From NCBI GenBank assembly GCA_033852175.1, contig JAWSUY010000003.1:1-64000 (forward strand): DNA of 64,000 nucleotides. Reading direction: 5' to 3'. How positions within the stretch are numbered: the stretch's first letter is position 1; every line of letters starts with the position of its first letter. Shown here in pieces: positions 18,328 through 33,300 of this stretch. The notes beneath the pieces are model-generated. The model saw nothing but the letters and a program-made list of their open reading frames with translations, ran no database searches and was not told the origin of the DNA. This DNA is from Agarilytica sp033852175 (lineage in GTDB: Bacteria; Pseudomonadota; Gammaproteobacteria; Pseudomonadales; Cellvibrionaceae). The translations under genes were made by a program, and so were the position numbers.

Positions 18328-21300
18328 ATATACGCAAATTTATTTCGTCCCTCGCTGAAAAAAGAATTACCTTAAATCTGGTAAATGGAAAGATAAAAGT
18401 TTCGGCTCCGGCAGGAACCATAACAACAGAAATTCGAAAAGAACTTTCGTTGAGGAAGGCCGAAATACTCGACTATCTTCAAGAATATTATATCGGGGCG
18501 GCGTGGAGTGAACAGCCCATAAAGCCTAGACCCGAAGACTCATCTAATCCTCTTTCTTTTTCCCAGCAACGTCTATGGTTTGTCGATAAATTAGAGCAGG
18601 GTAGCGCTCAGTACAATATTCTTGTAGCGATTCGGATGGTGGGCCACCTCAAGCCAGAGGCATTACAGAAAACGTTTTCCAGCGTGTTGGAGCGTCATGA
18701 GAGTCTTCGTACGGCTTTTCCTGAGAAAGAAAATGGTCCTCAGCAGTTTATACAGCCGGTTTCCGATTTTAACTTGTCTCTAGTTGATTTATCTGGCGTT
18801 GATGACGTGCAACAAAAGTTAAAAATCCATCAACTTAGAGAGGCGGAAGCTTCTAGCGTTTTTGATTTGAGTTGTGATCTCATGTTACGAGCTCAATTGA
18901 TCAAACTATCGGAAGGCGAGCATATCTTGTTGGTGACGATGCACCATATTGCGTCAGATGGTTGGTCTGCAGGTATATTAGTCAAAGAGTTGAGCCAGTT
19001 ATATCAGGCGTATGCAGCAGGGCATGAAAACCCTTTATCTCCTCTTGCGATTCAATATGCTGATTATGCTCATTGGCAGCGTGAGTGGTTACAGGGTGAA
19101 GTACTAGATAAGCAAATTGACTATTGGCAGTGCCAACTATCAAATTTACCCGTTGTGCATAATATTCCTTTGGATAATATCCGTCCTCAACGGCAAACTT
19201 TTTCTGGGGCAAGCGTCAGTGCTCAGCTTAGCAAAGACAGTCTGCAGCGATTGAATGCTTTATGCGTCGAGCAGGACGTGACGTTGTTTGTGGGCTTGCA
19301 TGCCGCATTTTCTATATTACTGGCACGTTATAGTGGTCAGTCCGATATCGTGATCGGCAGTCCGATAGCCAACCGTGAGCAAGCGGAAGTGGCGGATCTA
19401 ATCGGTTTCTTTGTGAATACTCTGGTATTGCGCAGTGATGTATCAGGCAGCCCCTCTTTTATTGACCTATTGCAGCAAAGTAAGCAAACAGCATTGGATG
19501 CTTATGCTCATCAACAAGTACCGTTTGAACAATTGGTAGAAGCGTTACAGCCGGAAAGGAGTCTCAGTCACAGTCCGCTATTTCAGATTATGTTGGTGTT
19601 GCAGAATAATGAAATAGACACGCTGAATATGGAAGGCTTAACGCTTAGTTTGTTATCGCAACCGCAGAGCCATTCGAAGTTCGATTTAACGTTATATGCC
19701 GAAGAAACTGACAGCGGTTTGGCATTAGAGTGGGGATACAATACTGATATTTTTGAACGTACCACAATCGAACGCATGGCCGCTCACTTCGTGTCATTGT
19801 TGGATGGTTTACTTGATGATTCTGATGGGAACGTTTATGACATCGAATATTTGAGTGAAAAGGAAGTGTATCAATTATTAGTGGGCTGGAATGATACTCA
19901 AGCGGAGTATCCCGAGGATCGTTGCATCCACGAATTATTTGAACTGCAGGTTAAAAATAACCCTGAAGGGATCGCCCTAGTTTTTGAAAACAGACAACTT
20001 AGTTATCAAGAATTAAATAAAAAATCCAATCAGTTAGCACATTACCTGATTAGTCAGCGCAACGTTAAGCCAGATACCTTAGTGGGGATTTGTTTAGAGC
20101 GCTCGTTTGATCTCGTCATTGCTATTATGGGAGTGGTGAAAGCTGGCGGCGCTTATGTACCGCTAGATCCTGATTATCCTGAAGCACGTTTGATATACAT
20201 GTTAGGCAATGCTGCGCTCGATACCGTTATTACCTGTGAAGAAATTCTTTCGCGTACGCCGGTAGCGCAAGCGCAATCGTTATGCCTGGATAATCAAACT
20301 GTACAGAGTAGTTTGTTGGCACACTCTGATGCTGATGTGTCCATTCAAAAGATTGCATTGACGTCTAAGCACCTTGCTTATGTTCTTTATACCTCTGGCT
20401 CAACAGGAAAGCCGAAAGGCGTTATGGTTGAGCATCAAGCCATTGTCAATCGTATTCATTGGATGCATCGGCAGTATAAAGCTTCGCCGAATGATATTGT
20501 TTTACAAAAAACGCCGTGTAGTTTTGATGTGTCCGTATGGGAGTTTTTTGGGGCCATAACCATTGGTGCAAAGCTGGTGATTGCAGAACCAAAAGGCCAT
20601 ACCGATCCAGCCTATTTATGTCGACTGATTCAAGAACAGAAAATAACAACCCTGCATTTTGTTCCGCCTATATTGCGGGCACTATTGGCCGGGCCTGATA
20701 TAGCGGGGTGTCTTTCTGTTAAACAAGTATTTTCTGGCGGGGAATCATTAACCCCACCTCTTGTGCGTGATTTTTATCAGTCCTTTTCAAATGCTGAGTT
20801 ACATCATCTATACGGTCCCACAGAAGCGGCCGTAGACGTTACGTCTTGGGAATGCCCTGCAGACGAAAGCCCGTATTCAGTTGTGCCGATAGGCCGCCCG
20901 ATCGACAATATACAATTATATGTATTGGATAAACAGTTAAAACTGGTGCCGCAAGGTGTCGTGGGGGAATTGCATATTGGGGGCGTTGGTTTAGCGCGAG
21001 GTTATTTAAAACGTCCGGAATTAACGACCGAGAAATTCATTAAAAATTCTTTTAGTGGAGTTTCTGAGGCTCGTCTTTACAAAACGGGTGATCTCGTCCG
21101 CTGGTTGCCGGATGGTGCGTTAGAATTTATGGGGCGAATAGACGACCAAGTCAAAATTCGTGGTTTTCGAATTGAGTTAGGCGAGATTGAAAATAGCCTC
21201 TTAGCACATTACTCGATTAAAGAAGTTGTGGTGGTTGCGCGAGAAGAAGCCGGTGATAAACGCATAGTCGCCTATGTGGTGACAAGCGAGGATACGCCTC

Positions 21301-24300
21301 AGGACGAGACGATTGTTAGCACGCAAATGGACGCTTGGCGCCATTTTCTCAGCCAAAGTTTACCTGACTACATGCTACCGTCGAGTTTTATGGTGTTGGA
21401 CGCGTTACCTCTTACGCCTAATGGTAAAGTCGATCGTAAGGCACTGCCCGCGCCAGATATAAGCCAGCAACAAAATATTTACGTTGCACCCGCTACTGAT
21501 ACTGAGAAAGTGCTATGTGAAATTTGGCAATATATTTTGGGTCTTGAACTTGTGGGCGTAACGGATAACTTCTTCCGCTTAGGCGGACATTCTCTTCTTC
21601 TGATTCAATTGCTTGCACAGTTACAAAAAACGGGTCGCCATACTGATGTCCGAACCTTATTCAGTGCCGTCAGTTTGGGTGAGTTGGCGACACAACTGGA
21701 TGCGATGGAGGACAGTGCCGAGAGCGTTTTTAGTGCGCCTGACAATTTGATTTCTGAGTCCTGCGATTCTATTACACCGGAGATGCTCAGTTTAATAACC
21801 TTAGACCAGACAGAAATAAATAGCATCACCGCTGCGGTGCCGGGTGGCGCTGAAAATATTCAAGATATTTATCCCCTTGCGCCTTTGCAAGAGGGGATTT
21901 TATTTCATCATCAAGTGAGTGCTGGAGCAGGGGATACTTATGTGATGCCCGTATTGCTGGAGACGAAAACTCTGCAGCAGCGAGATGACTTTTTACAGGC
22001 ATTACAAAAGGTCGTGAATCGGCACGATGTTTTGCGCAGCGCGGTGTTATGGGAAGGCTTGTCGCAAGCAGTACAAGTTGTGTGTCGTCAGGTTGACCTG
22101 TCGATTAGCTCCCTCACGCTGAACCTTGATGAAGAGGTGTTGCCGCAATTGTTGGAAAAAATGGAACCAGCAGAGCAGGCGATGGATATTACGCAGGCGC
22201 CTTTATTTCGTGTACAGTTGGCAGAAGACCCTCAATCGGATCAGTATTTTATATTACTTCAATTGCACCATATTATTTCTGACCATGTCGGTTTGGAAAT
22301 TATTCAAGCCGAAGTACAGGCCATTATAGAAGGCCGGGAAGGGCAGTTATCCTTAGCAGAGCCTTACCGAGAATTTGTTGCTCATACTCTGCATCAAGCT
22401 AAGACTTTGAATACCGAAACGTTCTTTCGGGGAAAACTAAGCAGTATTGCCGAACCTACTGCCCCGTTTGATTTGTTGGATGTGCATGGCAGCGGTAGTG
22501 ATGTTGTTGAAGTCAGACAGCAATTATCGGAAAAATTATCACATGATATTCGAATGCTATCTCAACGACTAGCGGTCAGTTCCGCGGCGTTATTTCACTC
22601 TGTATTCGGTTTGGTGGTGGGCATCTGTAGTGGTCGCGACGACGTTGTGTTTGGGACCGTGTTATCCGGTCGCTTGCAGGGAACGTCTGGCGCGGGTCAC
22701 ATGATGGGGATGTTTATTAATACTTTGCCAATTCGATTAACCTTGCAAGGCGTGGGTTCGGAGGCGCTGGTATTGCAGGCTCAGGCTGAATTATTGGATT
22801 TATTACCGTACGAGCAAGCATCGTTAGCCCTGGCGCAACAATGCAGTGGATTGCCCAATGGTACGCCACTGTTTAGTGCGATGCTGAATTACCGTCACTC
22901 CGCTTCGGCGGATAATGATGTGATGGGTAATTCGGGCATTAAAGTCATACATGGGCATGAACGGACGAACTATCCTTTTGTTGTTTCTGTTGATGATCTT
23001 GATGATGGTTTTGCGCTGACAGCCCAAATGAATGCGGCCATTGACCCTGCAAGGGTCGTGGAGTATTTACAGACAGCGATGGAAGGTTTGGTTGATGCCT
23101 TATATAACGCTCCCCAAAAGCTGGTGTTGGATATTGGGGTTATTTCGGCGCGGGAACGGCTACAATTATTGCAGGACAGGAACGATACAGAAACGGATTG
23201 TTCGACAGATAAATGTATACATGAATTGTTCGAAGAACAAGAAAAAAACAACCCTGAAGCCATTGCCTTGGTGTTTGAAGAACAGAAAGTAAGCTACCGA
23301 GAATTAAATAATAAAGCGAATCAACTCGCACACTATTTGCTGGCAGAAAAAAATGTTTTACCCGATACTCTAGTGGGTGTGTGTTTAGAACGTTCATTAG
23401 AAATGGTGGTTGCAATTCTCGGGGTGTTAAAAGCGGGCGCTGCGTATGTGCCGTTGGACCCCGATTACCCTGAAGCACGTCTGGCATATATGTTGGATGA
23501 TGCCGCACTAGAGACAGTGATAACGCATAGTAATGTACTTGCGCGTACGCCGATTGCGTCAGAGCATGCCTTGTGTTGGGACGATGAAAATATTCAGCAG
23601 AAGATATCTGATCAGTCATATAGCAACTTAAACCCTCAGAAGTTAGGCCTAAGTTCAGCACATCTCGCGTATGTAATTTATACCTCGGGTTCTACGGGTA
23701 AACCGAAGGGCGTTATGATTTCGCATAAAGGTCTCCCGAGTTTAGTCGACGATAATGGGGAACAGTTTCAAGTATGTAAGGAATCCCGGTTTTTACAAAA
23801 TAATTCGATTAATTTCGATGCGGCGAGTTGGGTTGTTTGGATGAGCCTTGCGCGTGGTGCCACGTTGTTTATAGCGAAAAAATTATTGATGCCCAAGGAT
23901 GAACTGAGATCCTTGATTGTACAGAATAAAATAAGTCATTTGATGATGACGCCTGCTAGCTTAAACCTACTTGATCCTGGTGGCTTACCAAACCTTAAGT
24001 GCGTGATTGTTGGCGGCGATAATTGTTTACAAGAGCTTGCCGACAGATGGAGCCCTTCGTGTTTGTTTTTCAATGCGTATGGGCCTACTGAAAATACGAT
24101 ATGCACAACGGTCAAAAAAATTGAATGTGGTGATGTTGTTAATATCGGAAAACCAGTGCACAACACGCAAGTGTATGTATCGTGTCGCGACAGTCTTTTG
24201 CCTACCGGCGTAGCGGGAGAGCTTTGTATCGGTGGTGTTGGTTTAGCGCGAGGCTATTTAAATCGTCCAGAATTAACCGCAGAGAAATTCATACCAAACC

Positions 24301-27300
24301 CTTTCAGTGACGTTTCCTCTGATCGGCTCTATAAAACGGGTGATCTCGTGCGTTGGTTGCCGGATGGTAATTTGGAATATCTGGGGAGGTCTGACGACCA
24401 GGTCAAAATTCGTGGTTTTAGGATCGAATTAGGGGAAATCGAAAATACCTTATTAGCACACGAATCGATTAACGATACGGTAGTAACTGTACGAGAAGAC
24501 GATGGAGATAAGCGCATAGTGGCCTATGTGGTGAGTCGAGATGACCTGTCTGCAGATGAACCTCTGGCCAGCACTCAAATTGACATATGGCGTCAGCACC
24601 TTAGCCAATGTTTGCCTGAGTATATGTTGCCGTCGAGCTTTGTTGTGTTGGACGAGCTTCCGCTGACGTCCAACGGAAAAGTCGATCGAAAGGCCTTGCC
24701 TGCACCGGATATGTCACAACAGCAAGATGCTTACGTCGCACCGATAACTGAGACTGAGAAAGTACTGTGTGAAATTTGGCAAGAAATTTTAGGTCTTGAA
24801 CAAGTCGGGGTGACGGATAATTTCTTCCGCTTAGGAGGGCATTCACTCCTTTTGATTCAATTACTCGCGCGCTTACAGGAAACGGGTCGGCATTCCGATG
24901 TGCGAACTTTGTTCAGTACAGAAAGTTTAGGGGAGTTAGCTGCGCTATTGGATGAGACGGCGGAGAACTCTCCACATGGTTTTAGTGCCTCGCCGAATTT
25001 GATTCCTGAGTTCTGCGATTCCATAACTCCAGAGATGCTCAGTTTAATTTCACTAGAGCAACCAGCGATAGACCGTATCACTATGGCGATGCCTGGTGGA
25101 GCTGCAAATATTCAAGACATTTATCCTTTGGCGCCATTGCAGGAAGGGATCTTATTTCATCACCAAATGAGTGAAAATGTAGGAGACCCCTATGTACTGC
25201 CTGCTTTATTGGCTGTAAAAACTCGCGAACAGAGAGATGATTTTTTACGGGCATTGCAGATCGTTGTGAACCGACATGATGTGTTGCGTAGCGCCGTATT
25301 ATGGCAAGGTCTGCCGTTAGCGGTACAAGTGGTGTGTAGGCATATTGAATTACCGGTTGAACACATAGCGCTTAGTCCCGATAAAGAGGTGATGCCGCAA
25401 CTGTTGGAACAAATGGCGCCGGAGCAGCAAGCTATGGATCTCTCGCAGGCGCCCTTATTGCGCGTGCAGCTAGCAGAAGATCCTCAATCTGAGCAGTATT
25501 TTATTCTGCTGAAATTGCACCATATTATCTCCGATCACGTTGGCCTGGAAATTATTCAAACCGAAGTCCAGGCAATACTTCAAGGTAAAGAAAATACATT
25601 AATGTCGCCGGTTTCGTATCGTGAATTTGTTGCGCACGCGCTGCATCAAGCCAAGACTTTGAACGCCGATATTTTTTTCCAGGAAAAGATAGGCAGCATT
25701 ACCGAACCTACAGCCCCGTTTAATTTACTGGATGTGCACGGTAATGGTGGTGAAGTACTTGAGGCTAAACAGCAGTTTCCGGAAAAATTATCACAAGATA
25801 TTCGAAGGCTCGCGAAAAAGTTGGCGGTAACACCCGCGGCATTTTTTCACACCGTTTTTGGTTTAGTGGTGGGGGCGTGTAGTGGCCGTGATGACGTGGT
25901 GTTTGGCACAGTGTTATCGGGTCGCTTACAGGGCACTTTAGGCGCGGGACAGATGCTGGGCATGTTTATTAACACGCTGCCATTCCGTTTAACATTACCA
26001 GACATGGGTTCGGAAGAGTTGGTATTGCAGGCTCAGGCTGAATTGTTGGATTTATTGCCGTACGAGCAAGCATCGTTAGCCTTAGCGCAGAAATGCAGTG
26101 GGCTATCCAGTGGAACGCCTTTATTCAGTGCAATGTTGAATTATCGTCATTCCGCACCTGCAGATAACGATCTAACAGATAACGCTGGTATAGAGGTCCT
26201 ACATGGGCATGAACGGACGAACTACCCCTTTGTTGTTTCTGTCGATGATCTCAGTGAAGGCTTTGCGCTGACAGCTCAAGTCAATGCGTCCATTAGTCCG
26301 GAAAGGGTTGTGGGGTATTTACAGACCGCGATGGAGGGCTTAGTCGAGGCTTTAGGCAAGTTTCCGGAAAAACCAGTGTTGGATGTCGGCGTTGTACCGG
26401 CTCAAGAACGGCATCAATTATTGGTGGAATGGAATGATACTAAAACCGATTACCCCGAAGATCACTGTATTCATGAGCTATTTGAAGAGCAAGTAACAAT
26501 TAACCCTGACGCAGTTGCTTTGGTGTTTGAAGAGCAGCAACTGAGTTATGGGGACTTAAATCGTAAAGCGAATCAACTCTCGCATTATTTGGTTAATGAG
26601 AAAAATGTTCGGCCGGATACCTTGGTGGGTATTTGTTTCGAGCGTTCATTAGATATGATAATCGCAATATTGGCGATTCTGAAAGCGGGGGGCGCGTATG
26701 TGCCATTGGATCCTGGTTACCCGGAAGCTCGTCTGGCGTACATGCTTGAAGATGCTGCTTTGGATACTGTTATTACAAACCGTGATGTACTTGCTCGCAC
26801 GCCTATCACTTCCGGACAGGCGTTGTGTTGGGGTGATTCTGATGTACAGCAAAAAATATCGGAGCAGCCACTCGATAACTTAACGTCGAATCAGTTGGGC
26901 CTAGCGCCCAATCACCTCGCGTATGTGATTTATACTTCAGGTTCTACCGGTAAACCGAAAGGGGTTATGGTTGAGCATCGCGCAGTCGTTCGTTTGGTTA
27001 AAAACACCAATTTTATTGCGGTTGAAAATGTTAAGGCGATGGCGCAGGCGTCAAATATGTCGTTTGATGCTGCGACCTTTGAAGTGTGGGGAGCATTACT
27101 CAGTGGTGCTAAACTTGTTCACGTTTCTAAAAACGAATTATTGAATGCATCGCTACTCCAGAAAAAGATAGAAGAGCATGCAATTGATACTTTATTTGTG
27201 ACGACTGCATTGTTTAAAATAATGTCGGAAACTTCTCCATCCTGTTTTAGTCAATTAAGTAATGTTTTCTTTGGCGGTGAAAAATCTTCTATTCACTCTG

Positions 27301-30300
27301 TGCGAACAGTTGCAGAATTTGGGAAACCCAATCGATTGGTGCATGTCTACGGGCCAACTGAAAATACAACGTTTAGTACCTGGAAAAATTTAACTTTAGA
27401 TTATATTAATAACACCGAATCGTTAGCGATAGGGGAGTCGCTGAGTAATACGACTGCTTATGTTGTTAATCATGGATTAACACTTCAACCTATCGGTGTT
27501 GGAGGGGAGCTTCTATTAGGTGGTGAGGGTCTTTCCCGTGGCTACCTAAATCGTCCAGACTTAACGGCAGAAAAGTTTATACAAAATCCGTTCAGCGATG
27601 ATCCCAGTGATAGACTCTATAAAACCGGTGATCTCGTACGCTGGCTTCCAGATGGTAATCTGGAATTTATGGGACGACTCGATGACCAAGTCAAGATCCG
27701 TGGATTTAGGATCGAATTAGGTGAAATTGAAAATACCTTATTAGAGCAAGAGTCCATAAAAGAAACCGTGGTTGTTGCGCGAGAAGACTCCGGCGGTAAA
27801 CGAATTGTGGCTTATGTCGTGGCCAGTAATAAGGTGCCTGAAGACGAATCACTCATCAGTGCGCAGATAGAGGCCTGGCGCGAGCAACTCAGTCAGAGCT
27901 TACCTGAGTATATGATTCCGTCTAGTTTTATTGTACTGGAATCTCTACCACTTACCGCTAATGGGAAAGTTGATCATAAGGCCTTACCTGCGCCGGATAT
28001 GAGTCAACAGCAAGATACTTATGTGGCTCCAAGCACTGACACAGAAAAAGTATTGTGTGAAATTTGGCAAGATATCCTGGGTCTTGATCAGGTGGGGGTG
28101 ACGGATAATTTCTTCCGTTTGGGGGGGCACTCTCTCCTTCTGGTTCAATTACTGACGCGTTTGCAAGAAGCTGATCGACATACCGACGTACGGAGTTTAT
28201 TTAATTCCGTAAACTTAGGCGAGTTAGCCACCTTGCTGGACGCAAATAAGGAGAGTGCTGCGAGCGCTTTTAGCGCCCCGGCCAATTTGATACCAGAGTC
28301 CTGCGATGCTTTAACACCTGCGATGCTCAGTTTAATAACCTTGGATCAGACGGCTATAGATAACATCGCCTCTGTGATGCCCGGTGGCGCAGCGAACATT
28401 CAAGATATTTATCCCTTGGCACCGTTGCAAGAGGGAATATTGTTTCATCATCAGATGAGTGACGGTGCTGGAGACCCTTATGTTTTGCCGGTATTACTGG
28501 CAACTAAAACTTGCCAACAGAGAGATGATTTTTTACAGGCATTACAACGTGTTGTAAACCGCCATGATGTTTTACGTAGCGCGGTGTTATGGCAAGGTTT
28601 ACCACAAGCCGTACAAGTTGTATGTCGCCATGCTGATCTACCGATTACGCCCCTAGTGCTAATGCCAAATGCTGAGGTGATGCCTCAGTTGCAACAACAA
28701 TTATCGCCTGCGCAGCAATTTATGGATATCACTAAGGGGCCGCTTTTACGTGTGCGGGTGGCGGATGATCCTGTGTCTGGGCAGTATTTTATACTGCTGC
28801 AATACCACCATATTATCAACGACCATGTAGCGTTAGAGATTATCAAATCGGAAGTGCAGGCGATACTGGATGGAAAGGAGGATACGTTAACGTCACCCGC
28901 GCTTTACCGTGAATTTGTTGCGCACGCGTTGCATCAAGCTAAAACCTTTAATGCTGAGCGCTTCTTTCAAGATAAATTGGGCAGTGTTACTGAACCGACA
29001 GCTCCGTTTAATTTGTTGGATGTGCGAGGCAATGGTGGTGATATTGTTGAAGCATACCAGCCGCTATCACATAAACTATCGCAACATATTCGGACGTTGT
29101 CACGGCGATTAGCTGTTAGTCCAGCCGCTTTGTTTCACACTGCGTTTGGTCTAGTCGTCGGTGCTTGCAGTGGCCGCGACGACGTGGTGTTTGGTACTGT
29201 ATTACTGGGCCGCTTACAAGGTACCGTAGATGTGGGACGTATGTTGGGTATGTTTATCAACACGTTACCGTGTCGGTTAACGTTTCAAGGGATGTGCGCA
29301 GAAGCGATGGTATTGCAGGTTCAGGCTGAATTATCAGCTTTATTGCCTTACGAGCAAGCGTCTTTGGCCATAGCGCAGCAATGTAGTGGATTGCCCAGTG
29401 ACACACCTCTGTTTAGTGCGATGTTAAATTACCGCCATTCTGCGCCTGCGGATCATAACGTTTCGAGCAATTCCGACATTGATGTCTTACATGCGCATGA
29501 ACGTAGTAACTATCCTTTTAGTGTCTCTGTCGATGATCTAGGTGAGGATTTTGCACTAACAGCTCAAGTGAGTGAGGTCATTGATCCGGTTAGGGTTGTG
29601 GAGTATTTACAAACAGCGGTGGAGGGTCTGGTTGATGCGCTAGATCATTATCCACAAAAACCGGTATTGGATATCGACATACTATCTGTGGTGGAGCGAC
29701 ATCAATTATTAGTCGCGTGGAACGATACCGAAACCGATTACTCGAAAGAATGTTGTATCCATGAATTATTTGAAGAGCAAGTCAAAAACAACCCCGAAGC
29801 CATTGCTTTAGTATTTGAAAAACAGCAACTGAGCTATGGCGACTTAAACCGCAAAGCGAACCAACTTGCTCGTTATCTGGTCACAGTAAAAAATGTTCAG
29901 CCGAACACTTTGGTAGGGATTTGTTTAGAGCGTTCATTAGACATGGTGATCGCAATTTTTGGTGTTTTGAAATCGGGTGCGGCATATGTACCGCTGGACC
30001 CAGAATATCCGCAAGCGCGCCTGGCCTACATGTTAGAAGATGCCGCGCTGGACACCGTCATCACCAATCGAGATGTACTTGCTCGCACACCGACCACTTC
30101 CGATCAGGCTTTGTGTTTGGATGAGGCTGTTATTCAGCGAGCGATCTTGTCTCATTCCCATGAAAATATAATCGCGCATGAATTAGGTTTGACCTCTAAT
30201 GATCTCGCCTATGTAATTTATACTTCTGGTTCAACTGGGAAACCGAAGGGCGTAGAGATAATTCACAGCGCAGTTGTCAATTTCCTTCAAGTATTTAAAA

Positions 30301-33300
30301 AACGTTTGGATCTTGGCGTTGATGACTGTTGGTTGGCCGTTACGCCAATCTCTTTTGATATTGCGGTGTTAGAGATTTATTTGCCTTTAATTTCAAATAG
30401 CCGTGTTGTAATTGCAAGTTCTTTTGCCAGTAAAAATGAGCATTCTCTTGCTGCATTGATCCGTGATAGCGGTACAACCGTTATGCAGGCAACTCCTGCA
30501 ACGTGGACGATGTTGCAACATCTAAACGAAATTCCAGTCCTTAGACATGCATTAGTCGGCGGTGATGTGTTTCCCTTGTCTCTTGCTCAAGAAATGCGCC
30601 CGAAAATGGGTTCTTTATTCAATTTATACGGGCCGACAGAGGCAACTGTTTGGGCAACGATCATGGAGTTCCCTGAAAATGTTGAGCGTATGCTCATTGG
30701 CAAACCTATGGATAATACATCGGTTTATGTCGTTTCAAAGCAATTAACGCTAACGCCTACTGGAGTGCCAGGAGAGTTGTTAATTGGTGGTGCAGGTTTG
30801 GCGCGAGGCTATATTAACCGCCTTGAATTAACCGCAGAGAAGTTTATTCAAAATCCCTTTAGTGATGCCCCCGAAGACCGTCTCTATAAAACTGGAGATT
30901 TAGTGCGCTGGTTGCCGGATGGCAATATAGAATTTTTGGGGCGTCTTGATGACCAAGTTAAAATCCGTGGATTCAGAATTGAGTTAGGCGAAATCGAAAA
31001 TACATTATTAGCGCATGATTCGATTAAAGACGCGGTGGTAGTTGCCCGAGAAGATAACGGTGATAAACGGTTAGTCGCCTATGTGGTAACAGACATAGTG
31101 GTCAGTGATGATATGTCTAAAGATGAATCGCTTGTTAGTAGCTACATGGAAACGTGGCGTCAGTACCTTAATCAAAGTTTGCCGGAATACATGTTGCCAT
31201 CAAGTTTTGTTGTGCTTGATGTGTTGCCGCTCACCCCTAACGGTAAAATAGATCGTAAAGCGTTACCAGCGCCGAATATGACGCAACAGCAAGACGCGTA
31301 CGTCGCGCCAACTAACAATACTGAAAAAGTGTTGTGTGACATTTGGCAAGATATACTCGGTGTGGAAAAGGCTGGAGTAAGCGACAACTTTTTCCGTCTT
31401 GGCGGGCATTCGTTATTGGCGACTCGGATGATCTCGCAGGTGAACAGCATACTTGCAGTAAAACTATCACTAAAAATATTTTTTGAAACGAATACTGTTC
31501 AAGCATTGGCGATCGCTATTGAGGGCTTGGACTCTACCTCGCACCAGCCAGCCATTGTGAGGGTATCACGTAGCCAACCGTTATTGTTATCACATGGGCA
31601 GCAGCGTTTGTGGTTTATCGATCAGATGACGCAGGGCAGCGCACAATACAACATGCCCGCCGCATTACGATTGTCGGGACACTTAAATCTAGCTGTTTTA
31701 CAACAGGCCTTGAGCACGCTTGTTGACCGTCATGAAAGTCTACGAACCATTTTTGTCGACGACGGTGAGGGACCATTGCAACATATTTGTCCCTCCCCAG
31801 CCTTTAAACTTTCGATGATTGATTTATCGGACTTGGATTTGCTTACTCAGGAAGAGAAAGTACGACAATATTTTTCCGAGGAATCTCATCGAGCGTTTGA
31901 TTTAAGTCGTGACTTAATGTTACGAGTTGAGTTGATTAAATCGTCAGAAGACGAGCATATTCTATTAGCGACGATGCATCACATCGCGTCTGATGGCTGG
32001 TCGGTGAGTATATTGGTGGGGGAGTTGAGCCAACTATATCAAGCCTATGTCGAAGGCAACGAAAATCCATTAGCACCACTTGCGATCCAGTATGCGGATT
32101 ATGCGCATTGGCAGCGAGAGTGGTTACAGGGTGAAGTTCTGAATAAGCAAATCGATTATTGGCAAGGTCAATTATTAAACTTGCCCGTTTTGCATAATCT
32201 TCCATTGGATAAGGTACGTCCTCAACGGCAAACGTTCTCGGGTGCACGTGTTAACGCTAAGCTTAGCAAAGCCAGCTTAGATAAGCTTAACGCCCTATGT
32301 ATACAGTATGGTGCTACCTTGTTTATGGGCTTGCATGCCGCATTCTCGGTATTGTTAGCGCGTTATAGTGGTGAGTCTGACATCGTAATCGGCAGCCCAA
32401 TTGCCAACCGTGAACAGGCGGAAGTAGAAGATCTCATCGGTTTCTTTGTTAATACGCTGGTGTTGCGCAGTGATGTATCTGGTAGCCCTTCGTTTATCGA
32501 TTTATTGCAACAAAGTAGGCGAACGGCACTGGATGCCTATGCTCATCAGCAAGTGCCGTTTGAGCAGTTAGTGGAAGTGTTACAGCCGGAAAGGAGCCTC
32601 AGCCACAGCCCGTTATTTCAAGTCATATTGGTATTACAAAATAATGAAAAAACCACATTGGAATTGCCGGGATTAACACTCAGTTCTATTGATCAGCCAA
32701 AAATTCAAGCAAAGTTTGATTTGACTCTGAATGTTGCAGATACAGATCAAGGGCTAGCACTCGATTGGGAATTCAATACGGATTTATTTGAGCGCACGAC
32801 AATCGAGAGAATGGCCAGCCATTTTGAGTCTTTACTTGAGCGATTTCTCGCGAGCCCGAACGAAAATGTTTATGCCCTTAAGATTGTGGATGAACATGAG
32901 CGTCATCAATTGTTGATGGTATGGAATGATCAAAAGGTAGTTTTCCCTCAAGATCATTGTATTCATGAATTGTTTGAAGAGAAGGTTGAGAATAACCCTG
33001 AATCGATTGCTTTAGTATTTGAAGACCAGCAGCTGAGTTACAGCGAGTTAAATAACAAAGCGAATCAGCTTGCTCATTATTTGGTAGCAGAAAGAAATGT
33101 TAAGCCGGATATGTTGGTGGGTATTTGTTTAGAGCGTTCATTGGATATGGTGGTCGCTATTCTGGCTATATTAAAATCGGGGGGAGCGTACGTACCCTTG
33201 GATCCTGCTTACCCCGAAGCCCGTTTGTCATACATCTTAGACGATGCAGGTTTGGATACGGTCATCACCAGTAGTGATGTGTTTGTGCGTACTCCCATTA

